Assembly (NCBI RefSeq): GCF_002001205.1 | Contig: NZ_MUNZ01000077.1 | Span: 1 to 64,000 of the forward strand | DNA length: 64,000 nucleotides | Direction of reading: 5' to 3' | DNA from: Hydrogenophaga sp. A37 | GTDB taxonomy: Bacteria > Pseudomonadota > Gammaproteobacteria > Burkholderiales > Burkholderiaceae_C | Made by a program: the position numbers and the translations under genes | The notes under the pieces: model-generated | Told to the model about the DNA's origin: nothing | Seen by the model: only the letters and a program-made list of their open reading frames with translations | Databases searched by the model: none | In this document: positions 35,776-43,228 of the stretch, in pieces | Layout of the letters: each line of letters opens with the position of its first letter | Numbering within the stretch: the stretch's first letter is position 1

Positions 35776-37068
35776 ATGCTTAACAAAAATCAGTGGCGCT
35801 GCCTGTTGGCTGTCGGTATGTCGGTGCTTGCCAGCGCCGCTGTCCATGCAGGAGAGGTGGAGGTGCTGCATTACTGGACCTCGGGCGGCGAGGCCCAGTC
35901 GGTCCAGGAACTCAAGGCCATGATGACCGCGCGGGGCCATTCCTGGAAAGACTTTACCGTCGCGGGCGGCGCGGGTGGGAATGCCATGGCGTCCCTGAAG
36001 CAGCGTGTGCTGGATGGCAATGCCCCGGCCGCGGCCCTGATCAAGGGGCCAGCGATTCAGGAATGGGCCGAACTGAATGCGCTGACCAACCTGGACGCCA
36101 TGGCGCTGTTTGACAAATGGGACGATTTCCTGCCCAAGGTGGTCGCCGACCAGATGAAGTACAAGGGCCACTATGTGGCGGTGCCGGTCAACGTGCACCG
36201 CGTCAACTGGTTGTGGGCCAACTCCGCCGTGTTGAAGAAAGCGGGCGTCACGGTCATGCCCACGAACTGGGACGAGTTCTTTGTCGCTGCCGACAAAATC
36301 CGTGCGGCCGGCTTCGTTCCCTTGGCCCATGGTGGTCAGGACTGGCAGGACTTCACGGTGTTCGAGACCGTGGCGTTGGGCGTCGGCGGGCCTGAGTTCT
36401 ACGACAAGGCGCTGCTCAAACTGGACAAGGCGGCCATCGGCAGCGATGCGATGAAAAAGACGCTGGAGACCTTTCGCCGCCTCAAGACCTATGTCGATGC
36501 CAAGGCCCCTGGCCGCGACTGGAACGTCACAACCGACATGGTGATCAAAGGCAAGGCCGGGTTCCAGTTCATGGGGGATTGGGCCAAGGGCGAGTTCCTG
36601 GCCGCCAAACAGATGCCAGGCAAAGACTTCATCTGCATGCCCGCGCCCGGCACCGCCAATGCCTACACCTACAACGTCGATTCCTTCGCCATGTTCCAGC
36701 TCAAGAGCTGGGAGGCGCAAAAGGCCCAGGGTTATCTGGCCTATGTGCTGATGGGCAAAGACTTCCAGGAGCGGTTCAACCTGCGCAAGGGCTCCATCCC
36801 GGTGCATCTGAACCTGAACATGGACAAGTTTGACGAATGTGCCAAACGCTCCAACGTGGACTTCGCGGCGACGGCCAAGGCGGGCACCTTGCTGCCTTCC
36901 GTGGCACACGGCATGGCGCTGTCGACCGCACAGCAAACGGCCATGCGGGCGGCCGTGAACGAGTTCTGGAACACGGACTCGATGTCTGTCGGTCAGGCCA
37001 TCGGTCGACTGCAGACGCTCAATGCGGCCGTTGCACCCAAGCTGGCCCACGTCGCCGAGAAGAAATAA
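35776..37068 (+). CDS. Orphan carbohydrate ABC transporter substrate-binding protein
   Basis: A 430-residue family 1 periplasmic binding protein with a signal peptide (about 1-25, Ala-Ala-Val-His-Ala) and the sequence Val-Leu-His-Tyr-Trp-Thr-Ser-Gly-Gly-Glu near the mature N-terminus. It closely resembles glucose/mannose-type binding proteins (GtsA group). No permease or ATPase lies nearby; the genes on both sides are unrelated. It may serve a transporter elsewhere, or a chemoreceptor. Confidence 0.85.
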   Translation: MLNKNQWRCLLAVGMSVLASAAVHAGEVEVLHYWTSGGEAQSVQELKAMMTARGHSWKDFTVAGGAGGNAMASLKQRVLDGNAPAAALIKGPAIQEWAELNALTNLDAMALFDKWDDFLPKVVADQMKYKGHYVAVPVNVHRVNWLWANSAVLKKAGVTVMPTNWDEFFVAADKIRAAGFVPLAHGGQDWQDFTVFETVALGVGGPEFYDKALLKLDKAAIGSDAMKKTLETFRRLKTYVDAKAPGRDWNVTTDMVIKGKAGFQFMGDWAKGEFLAAKQMPGKDFICMPAPGTANAYTYNVDSFAMFQLKSWEAQKAQGYLAYVLMGKDFQERFNLRKGSIPVHLNLNMDKFDECAKRSNVDFAATAKAGTLLPSVAHGMALSTAQQTAMRAAVNEFWNTDSMSVGQAIGRLQTLNAAVAPKLAHVAEKK

Positions 37069-37108
37069 CCCGAACCGAACGCGGCGGGTCGCCCGCCGCC
37101 CTCTCGGG

Positions 37109-37699
37109 TCAGCCCGCCACCAGGCGGTGCACCAGGTCTGGCGTGCTGTGCGCCTGGTACTTGCGCATCAGGCGCGCGCGGTGGATCTCCACCGTGCGGT
37201 GGCTGATGCCCAGCGCCTTGCCGATCTCCTTGCTGGTCAGGCCGTCCATCAAAAAGGCGGCCACCTCGCGCTCGCGCCCGGTCAGATCGGCCTTGACGGT
37301 GCGGCGTGAGCTCAGGTCCTCAAAACTCCAGATGCCGGCCTCGTGCGGCGCTTCGCGGCGCAGGGCCCGGCCGGTCACGTGGCACCAGAAGGTTTCGCCC
37401 TTGAGGCGGCCGTCCATGCGTTTCATGATGCGGTCGTCAGCGTAGGTGCCGCTGCGCCCGAGGATCGGTGCGATGCGCGCGCCGGTGCGTTCGTACTCGT
37501 CGGCGCTGGGGTAGAGCACCTGAAAACTCTGGCCCACGAGCTGTTCACGCGTGGTGCCAAACATCTCGCACAGCGCCTGGTTGCAGTCCACCATCGTGCG
37601 CTGCCGCGACAGCGCCAGCCCGATGGGTGCCAGGTCGAAGGCGAGGCGGTAGTCGATGCCATTGGCGTTGTTCATGGGGTCGGTGTTCGGGTTAGCCAT
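37109..37699 (-). CDS. PAS-LuxR transcriptional regulator, divergent from scoAB
   Basis: A 196-residue regulator with an N-terminal PAS domain (about 20-125, with Phe-Asp-Leu-Ala-Pro-Ile-Gly-Leu-Ala and Asn-Gln-Ala-Leu-Cys-Glu-Met-Phe) and a C-terminal LuxR helix-turn-helix (about 135-190, Thr-Gly-Arg-Glu-Arg-Glu-Val...Ser-His-Arg-Thr-Val-Glu-Ile-His). No receiver domain is present, so it senses a ligand or redox state directly. It diverges from scoA over a 71-bp gap that contains a 20-bp palindrome. An internal ATG (37675) is an alternative start. Confidence 0.9.
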   Translation of the reverse strand: MANPNTDPMNNANGIDYRLAFDLAPIGLALSRQRTMVDCNQALCEMFGTTREQLVGQSFQVLYPSADEYERTGARIAPILGRSGTYADDRIMKRMDGRLKGETFWCHVTGRALRREAPHEAGIWSFEDLSSRRTVKADLTGREREVAAFLMDGLTSKEIGKALGISHRTVEIHRARLMRKYQAHSTPDLVHRLVAG

Positions 37700-37708
37700 T
37701 AGGTCAAA

Positions 37709-37728
37709 CTACGTATTCAATTACGTAG
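37709..37728. promoter_or_regulatory. Palindromic operator between PAS-LuxR gene and scoA
   Basis: CTACGTA-TTCAAT-TACGTAG is a perfect 7-bp inverted repeat with a 6-bp spacer in an AT-richer patch of the divergent promoter region. It is the most likely binding site of the PAS-LuxR protein. Confidence 0.65.
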
Positions 37729-37770
37729 TATCGTAGCGCCCATCCCTGTTCAACCACTGGAGCAACCGAC

Positions 37771-38472
37771 GTGAACAAGATTTACCCGAGCGCAGCCGAA
37801 GCCCTGAAGGGCGTGGTCGCTGACGGCCAGCTCATCGCCGTGGGCGGTTTTGGCCTCTGCGGCATTCCCGAAGCGCTGATCGACGCGCTGCGCGATTCCG
37901 GCGTGAAAAACCTAACCGCTATTTCCAACAACGCGGGCGTGGACGACTTCGGTCTTGGCAAGCTGCTGCAGACGCGCCAGATCAAGAAAATGATCTCGTC
38001 CTACGTGGGTGAAAACAAGGAGTTCGAGCGCCAGTACCTGGCCGGCGAGCTCGAGCTCGAATTCACGCCCCAGGGCACGCTGGCCGAGAAGCTGCGCGCT
38101 GGTGGTGCCGGCATCCCGGCATTCTTCACCAAGACGGGTGTCGGCACCCTGGTGGCCGAAGGCAAGGAACTGCGCGAGTTCGGCGGTGAAACCTACGTGA
38201 TGGAACATGCGCTGTTCCCCGAGGTGGCGCTGGTGAAGGCCGACGTGGCCGACATGTCCGGCAACCTGCGTTTCAACATGACAGCGCGCAATTTCAACCC
38301 CGCCGCCGCCACCGCCGGCAAGATCTGCATCGTGGAGGTGGAGCGCATCGTGGCCACCGGCGAGATCGCCCCGGACGACGTGCACCTGCCTGGCATCTAC
38401 GTGCACCGCATCGTGCTCAACGCCAACCCGGAAAAGCGCATCGAAAAGCGCACCATCCGCGACCGCAAATAA
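37771..38472 (+). CDS. scoA: Succinyl-CoA:3-oxoacid CoA-transferase, subunit A (GTG start)
   Basis: The 233-residue alpha subunit of a class I CoA-transferase that activates acetoacetate or another 3-oxoacid with succinyl-CoA. The [11 protein letters not shown] motif (about 25-35) and overall length match ScoA. GTG 37771 has GGAG upstream. scoB follows after 13 bp. PcaI (3-oxoadipate) is the alternative, given the CMD protein 3 kb away, but the sequence looks more like ScoA. Confidence 0.92.
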   Translation: MNKIYPSAAEALKGVVADGQLIAVGGFGLCGIPEALIDALRDSGVKNLTAISNNAGVDDFGLGKLLQTRQIKKMISSYVGENKEFERQYLAGELELEFTPQGTLAEKLRAGGAGIPAFFTKTGVGTLVAEGKELREFGGETYVMEHALFPEVALVKADVADMSGNLRFNMTARNFNPAAATAGKICIVEVERIVATGEIAPDDVHLPGIYVHRIVLNANPEKRIEKRTIRDRK

Positions 38473-38485
38473 ACAGGAGATCACC

Positions 38486-39124
38486 ATGCCTTGGACCCAA
38501 GACCAGATGGCCGCGCGTGCGGCGCAGGAACTGCAGGACGGCTTTTACGTGAACCTCGGCATCGGCATCCCGACGCTGGTGGCCAACCATGTGCCCGACC
38601 ACGTGGAGGTGTGGCTGCAGAGCGAAAACGGCATGCTGGGCATCGGCCCGTTTCCCTATGAAGACGAGGTGGACCCGGACCTGATCAACGCCGGCAAGCA
38701 GACGGTGACCACCATGAAGGGCTCGGCCATCTTCGGCAGCGACCAGTCGTTCGCCATGATCCGCGGCGGCAAGATCAACCTGTCCATCCTGGGCGCCATG
38801 CAGGTGACGGCCGAGGGCGACCTGGCCAACTGGATGATCCCCGGCAAGATGGTCAAGGGCATGGGCGGCGCCATGGACCTGGTGGCCGGCGTGAAGCGCG
38901 TGATCGTGCTGATGGAACACGTGGCCAAGAAGAAAGACGGCACCGAAGACCTGAAGATCCTGCCGAAGTGCACGCTGCCGCTGACCGGCAAGGGCGTGGT
39001 CAACCGCATCATCACCGACCTGGCCGTGATGGACGTGACACCCGAGGGCCTGAAAGTGGTGGAACTGGCGCCCGATGTGACGCTGGAGCTGCTGCAGTCC
39101 AAGACGGGTGTGACGCTGATCTGA
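38486..39124 (+). CDS. scoB: Succinyl-CoA:3-oxoacid CoA-transferase, subunit B
   Basis: The 212-residue beta subunit, carrying the catalytic Glu in Ser-Glu-Asn-Gly-Met-Leu-Gly-Ile-Gly (about 51-59), which forms the glutamyl-CoA thioester. CAGGAGA precedes ATG 38486. A strong terminator lies 34 bp downstream, isolating the operon from the peptide gene. Confidence 0.94.
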   Translation: MPWTQDQMAARAAQELQDGFYVNLGIGIPTLVANHVPDHVEVWLQSENGMLGIGPFPYEDEVDPDLINAGKQTVTTMKGSAIFGSDQSFAMIRGGKINLSILGAMQVTAEGDLANWMIPGKMVKGMGGAMDLVAGVKRVIVLMEHVAKKKDGTEDLKILPKCTLPLTGKGVVNRIITDLAVMDVTPEGLKVVELAPDVTLELLQSKTGVTLI

Positions 39125-39157
39125 CCCTTTGGGGACGGGCGGTTGACCGCCCGACTG

Positions 39158-39193
39158 ACGACAAAAAGCCTGGTTCGCCAGGCTTTTTGTCGT
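39158..39193. terminator. Strong bidirectional terminator after scoB
   Basis: ACGACAAAAAGCCTGG pairs with CCAGGCTTTTTGTCGT over a perfect 16-bp stem and a TTCG tetraloop, with T-rich arms. It is preceded by a smaller GGGCGGT/ACCGCCC hairpin at 39136-39153. It insulates the following peptide gene. Confidence 0.9.
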
Positions 39194-39246
39194 TTCAGAA
39201 CCCACACTTTGGGCGGGTTGTCCGACGAATGGTTTGTATCAAAGTG

Positions 39247-39276
39247 TTTACTTTTTATCGCATGCTTATGTATACT
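39247..39276 (+). promoter_or_regulatory. Promoter of the double-glycine peptide gene
   Basis: TATACT at 39271-39276 is a strong -10 box, with TTTACT at 39247-39252 as a possible -35 box (18-bp spacing). The 39225-39318 stretch is markedly AT-rich compared with the rest of the window. The predicted leader is about 40 nt. Confidence 0.6.
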
Positions 39277-39323
39277 AAAGTTGATGTTTGTAAGTTGGTA
39301 ACGTTTTTTTACAGGAGCATGAA

Positions 39324-39506
39324 ATGCGCGTTTTGAGCAACGAAGAGATGGGCAATGTCGCAGGCGGTTGGTTCTTTTCATGCCGGAGCTACAAGCCGCG
39401 CTCTTACTGCAATCCGAAACCCATTTGTCAGCCCAAGCCCGTCTGCCAACCCAAGCCCGTGTGTGAGCCTAAGCCCCCTGTGGAAGAGCTGCCTCAGGTG
39501 GACTGA
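39324..39506 (+). CDS. Double-glycine-leader secreted peptide with Cys-Pro-Lys hexarepeats
   Basis: A 60-residue peptide. Residues 1-15 (MRVLSNEEMGNVAGG) match a bacteriocin-type leader; microcin V has the same pattern of Met-Arg at the start, Glu at -8 or nearby, a hydrophobic residue at -4 and Gly-Gly at the cleavage site. The predicted mature part is 45 residues: an aromatic start (Trp-Phe-Phe), five Cys, and four hexads of the form [N/Q/E]-P-K-P-x-[C/V]. The core is net basic and the last eight residues are acidic. AGGAG lies 6 nt before ATG 39324, and a promoter and terminators on both sides make it a single-gene transcript. It converges on a C39-peptidase exporter. It could be a bacteriocin, a signal or a metal- or surface-binding peptide; I recognise no known family for the mature part. 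Confidence 0.8.
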   Translation: MRVLSNEEMGNVAGGWFFSCRSYKPRSYCNPKPICQPKPVCQPKPVCEPKPPVEELPQVD

Positions 39507-39534
39507 GCGCCGGCCCGACCGCTTCGGTCACGAC

Positions 39535-39562
39535 AAAAAATGGCACCTTGGGTGCCATTTTT
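39535..39562. terminator. Bidirectional terminator between the peptide and its exporter operon
   Basis: AAAAAA-TGGCACC-TTG-GGTGCCA-TTTTT works in both directions between the peptide gene (plus) and the tolC-like gene (minus). A small GACCG/CGGTC hairpin lies at 39517-39529. Confidence 0.85.
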
Positions 39563-39586
39563 GTTTGTGGGGGTCGATGAGAGGGC

Positions 39587-41029
39587 TTAAAGCCCGGCGC
39601 GACCGCTCGCCAATCCCAGCTGCGTCCGGGCGGTGAGCTGGTCCACCTGAGCGCTGACGCGCTGCCGGCGGGCGTCGGCGAGCGCCGACTGTGCGTTGAG
39701 CAACTCGAGGATGGACCCCACGCCGGCCCGGTAGCGGCCTTGGGCCACCTTGTACGTGTTGTTGGCGGAGACCAGCAGGCGTTCGCTGGCCAACAGGCTC
39801 TGCCGGCTGGTCAGCAGGGCCTGATGGGCCTGCCAGAGCTGGCTGTCCACCTCGCGGCGAGCGGTCTCCAGCCCGGCTTCGCGGGCGGATTTTTGTGCAA
39901 GCACCTGCGCTTGCTGTGCGTTGGATTCACGACCGTTGAACAGCGGCATGTTGGCCACGATGGCGGCATTGGCGGTGGGGATGTTGCCGTTGCCGGCCGC
40001 TCCCCAATTGCGCGACGTGCCGCCGTTGGCGCTGACGGTGAGGCTGCCCTTGCCCTGGGCCTGAATCGCTTCCAGCCGGGCCTGCAAGGCATCAATCTGG
40101 GCCTGCGCCGCGCGCAACCGGGGGTGCTGGGCGCGGGCCTCGCTTCGCAATGCGGCCAGATCGGGAGTCTCCGGACCCGGACGCGCCCACACCGTCCATT
40201 CGGCCAGCTGCAGGGGTTGCTCGATGTCGGCACCCAGCGCCAGCGCCAGGTGGCCACGCGCGTTTTCCCAGTTGCTCTGGGCGCGCACGCGCTCCAGCGT
40301 GGCTTGCGCGAGCGCGGTCTGGGCCTGAAGGCGGTCGATCTGGTTGCCCACCTGGGCGTCGTAACGCGCCTGCGCCGCCGCCGACGTTCGCGAGGCGGTG
40401 GCTTCCGCTTCGGTGGCCGCCTCCAGCGAGGCGGTGGCCACCACCGCTTCGCCGTACAGGCGCAGCAGCTCGCGAACCGATTCGAGCAGGGCATTGCCCT
40501 GGCTGGCCATGGCCGCGGACAGGGCCAAGCGGGCCTCTCGCAGGCTGGCGCTGCGCTGGCCGAAGTCGAACAGCGCCCACGACAGGCCCAGCGAGGCGCC
40601 GATGGTGCGGCCCGAGTTGCCGGTGGCGTTGAAGTTGCGGGCCGCGCTGTAGTCCACGCTGGCGTTCCAGCTGGGGCGCAGGGCCACTTCGCCCAGCTCC
40701 ACCCCCGCCGCTTGCTCGGCCACGTCGGCCAACGCCTGGCGCAGGGCAGGGCTCTTGCACAGCGTGCGCGCCAGCGCGTCGCCGAGGGTCAGGCGTTCCC
40801 AGGGCGGCTCAGCGGTGGCCGCGCAATCGCGGTGGCCTGGCTGCCAGCGCTCGGCCCCGTGTGCCCAATGGCGAGTGGGCGCTGCTTCTTCAACGCCGAA
40901 CACGGGCGGCTGCGCCAGCAGGGTGCTCAGGCGCAGGTGTGGGTCGCCCACCTGGGCTTTCACCACGCCAGCGCTGAGCAAGGCGAGTACCAGCGCCAGC
41001 GGACGCCACCGGGACGAAACGGGCGTCAT
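39587..41029 (-). CDS. TolC-family outer-membrane channel of the peptide exporter
   Basis: A 480-residue TolC-like protein with a Sec signal peptide (about 1-25, Val-Val-Lys-Ala-Gln), an N-terminal extension of about 60 residues, and two OEP repeats rich in Ala/Gln/Glu helices (about 80-280 and 290-475). It forms the trans-envelope duct together with the HlyD and ABC proteins. Its start overlaps the ABC stop (ATGA), so the three genes form one operon (hlyD-ABC-tolC). A dedicated TolC is not always found with microcin exporters, which supports a self-contained system. Confidence 0.92.
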   Translation of the reverse strand: MTPVSSRWRPLALVLALLSAGVVKAQVGDPHLRLSTLLAQPPVFGVEEAAPTRHWAHGAERWQPGHRDCAATAEPPWERLTLGDALARTLCKSPALRQALADVAEQAAGVELGEVALRPSWNASVDYSAARNFNATGNSGRTIGASLGLSWALFDFGQRSASLREARLALSAAMASQGNALLESVRELLRLYGEAVVATASLEAATEAEATASRTSAAAQARYDAQVGNQIDRLQAQTALAQATLERVRAQSNWENARGHLALALGADIEQPLQLAEWTVWARPGPETPDLAALRSEARAQHPRLRAAQAQIDALQARLEAIQAQGKGSLTVSANGGTSRNWGAAGNGNIPTANAAIVANMPLFNGRESNAQQAQVLAQKSAREAGLETARREVDSQLWQAHQALLTSRQSLLASERLLVSANNTYKVAQGRYRAGVGSILELLNAQSALADARRQRVSAQVDQLTARTQLGLASGRAGL

Positions 41030-43212
41030 GGTCGGCGAGCCCTCTCAGCGACGTGTTCGAAGTAGCCTTGCGGCGTGCCGTCGAAGACCACCCGGCCCGC
41101 CTGCATCTCCACCACCCGCTGCGCCGAACGCAGGGTTTCGGGGCGGTGCGCGATCACGATGCGTGAGACCGGCAGGGCGGCGATGGCTGCGTTCACCCGC
41201 GCCTCGGACTCGATGTCGAGGTGGCTGGTGGCTTCGTCGAGGATCAGCACCTTCGGTCGTTTGTACAAGGCCCGCGCCAGCAGCAGGCGCTGTTTCTGGC
41301 CGCCCGAAAGCACCGTGCCCATGTCGCCTACCAGCGTCTGGTAGCCCATGGGCATGGTCTCGATGTCGTCATGCAGTGCGGCCATGTCGGCGCACTCGAC
41401 CACCCACTCGAGGTCGGGCTGGGCGTCGAAGAAACAGATGTTGTCGCTGATCGAACCGGCGAACAAGGTGTCGTCCTGCATCACGGTGGCCACGCCCTGG
41501 CGCCAGCGTTCGATGCCGATCTGCGCCAGCGGCACGCCGTCGGCGCGAATCTGGCCCTCGATCGGCGCGTAGGTGCCCAGCAGCAGGTTGATCAGGGTGG
41601 TTTTGCCGCAGCCGGACCGGCCGGTGATGGCGACCACCTCGCCGGCCGCGATGTCGAGCGAGAGCCCGTCGATCACCCAGGGCGCCTGGTCGGCATAGCG
41701 GTAGCGCAAGCCTTCGAGCCGGAGCGCGGGGCTCGGGCCGGCGTCGTTGCCGGCTTGCGCCGCCGCCAGATCGCGCGCACCGAGGCGCTGGGCTTGCGGC
41801 ATGGCGGGCGTGAGCACCAGGTCGGCCAGGCGTTCGGCGTGCAGGCGCAGCATCTTGAGGTCGATGGCCTTGTCGATGAGCGCGGTGATCCGGCTGTCGA
41901 ACTGGGCGCGGTAGGCCAGGAACGCCATCAACATGCCGACGGTGAGCTCGGTGGCGATGATCTGGCGCGCGCCGAGCCAGATGATGAGCACCATGAACCC
42001 ACCGCTGAGCAGGCCGCGCAGCAGGCCGTAGAGGATCTGCAGCTTCTGCACCTTGAGGCGGGCGTTGGTGGCACTGACCATGAGGGTCTGCCAGGCGCTC
42101 TGGCGCTGGATTTGCCGGCCAAACAGCTGGATCGCGCGCATGCCGCGGATCGTCTCCAGGAAGTGGCTGGACTGGTTGGCGTCGCGCACCAGGGTCTCTT
42201 CCGATGCCGCGTACAGCGGTCGGTACCAGAGCAGGCGCATGGCCAGGTACACCGTCACCGCGATCAGCGACACCCAGGCGAGCGCGGGGCTGTAGATGAA
42301 CATCAGCACCAGGGTGAGGATCACGAGCAGGCCGTCGAACAAGGACTCCACAAAGGCGGAGGTCAGGGTGCGCTGGATCTCGTCCACCGAGCCGGTGCGC
42401 GAGACGATGTCGCCCAGGTGGCGGTTTTGGAAGTACGACAGCGGCAGGCGCGTCATGTGGGCAAACACATTGGCTTTCCACTGCAGGCCGATCGAGGTGT
42501 TGATCACCATCAGCACCCACGAACGCAGCAGCGACGTGGCCTGCTGCACCAGCATCAGCAGGCCGAAGCCCAGCGCCAGCGTGGTCAGCAGCTGGGTGTC
42601 GCGCGAGACCACCACGTGGTCCAGCACCCACTGCATGAACAGCGGCGAGACCAGGCCAAACACCTCCAGCGCCAGCGAAAGCAGCAACACCTGCGCGAGC
42701 GAAGGCCAGAAACCGGCGACCTGGCCGATCAGCTGGGTCAGCCTGACGCGGGTCTTTTCTTCTCGCGGCGCGAACCCCGGGTTGGGCCAGACCTCCAGCG
42801 CCACGCCGGTGAAGTGGCGCGAGGTGTCTTCCAGGCTCATGCGGCGTTCACCGAACGCCGGGTCGTGGATCACCACGTGGCCGTTGCCCACCGACTTGAG
42901 CACCACGAAGTGGTTGAGGTCCCAGTGCAGGATCGCGGGCAGGCGCAGCTGTGCCAGCTCGTCGAGTTCGAGGCGCAGGCCGCGCGTGCCCAGCTGTTCG
43001 CGTTGGGCGATGTCGGTGAGCGTGGCCAGCGTGACACCGGTCAGCGAGATCGCGTGGCGCGTGCGCAGGGCGGCGAGGTCGGTGACCACGCCATGGCGGT
43101 TGAGCACCATGGCCAGGCAGGCCAGTCCGCACTCGGCGGCCTCGGTCTGCAGGATCACGGGCAGTGTGCGACCCAGGCCAAAAGAGAGTCGGTCGGTCCA
43201 GGTCACAGGCAT
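41026..43212 (-). CDS. Peptidase C39-containing bacteriocin-type ABC transporter
   Basis: A 728-residue exporter of the CvaB/RaxB type that removes double-glycine leaders while exporting the peptide. Residues 1-140 form a C39 peptidase with oxyanion Gln22, catalytic Cys28 (Glu-Cys-Gly-Leu-Ala-Cys-Leu), His101 (Asn-His-Phe-Val-Val-Leu) and Asp117 (His-Asp-Pro-Ala), so it should be active. Five or six membrane helices (about 165-440) and an ATPase domain follow, with Walker A GRSGCGKTT, signature LSGGQKQR and Walker B LILDEATSHLD. The only double-glycine peptide I see nearby is the one at 39324. Confidence 0.95.
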   Translation of the reverse strand: MPVTWTDRLSFGLGRTLPVILQTEAAECGLACLAMVLNRHGVVTDLAALRTRHAISLTGVTLATLTDIAQREQLGTRGLRLELDELAQLRLPAILHWDLNHFVVLKSVGNGHVVIHDPAFGERRMSLEDTSRHFTGVALEVWPNPGFAPREEKTRVRLTQLIGQVAGFWPSLAQVLLLSLALEVFGLVSPLFMQWVLDHVVVSRDTQLLTTLALGFGLLMLVQQATSLLRSWVLMVINTSIGLQWKANVFAHMTRLPLSYFQNRHLGDIVSRTGSVDEIQRTLTSAFVESLFDGLLVILTLVLMFIYSPALAWVSLIAVTVYLAMRLLWYRPLYAASEETLVRDANQSSHFLETIRGMRAIQLFGRQIQRQSAWQTLMVSATNARLKVQKLQILYGLLRGLLSGGFMVLIIWLGARQIIATELTVGMLMAFLAYRAQFDSRITALIDKAIDLKMLRLHAERLADLVLTPAMPQAQRLGARDLAAAQAGNDAGPSPALRLEGLRYRYADQAPWVIDGLSLDIAAGEVVAITGRSGCGKTTLINLLLGTYAPIEGQIRADGVPLAQIGIERWRQGVATVMQDDTLFAGSISDNICFFDAQPDLEWVVECADMAALHDDIETMPMGYQTLVGDMGTVLSGGQKQRLLLARALYKRPKVLILDEATSHLDIESEARVNAAIAALPVSRIVIAHRPETLRSAQRVVEMQAGRVVFDGTPQGYFEHVAERARRP

Positions 43213-43228
43213 CTCCGGTCGTGGCGGC

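Noticed and set aside
37109-37699. PAS-LuxR protein as regulator of the orphan sugar-binding gene
   Set aside because: The regulator is convergent with that gene and divergent from scoA with the palindrome on the scoA side, so scoAB is the better target.
39411-39482. Short tandem repeats as a possible CRISPR or slippage tract
   Set aside because: The 18-bp units code for a conserved hexapeptide inside an ORF, differ by synonymous changes and have no spacers.
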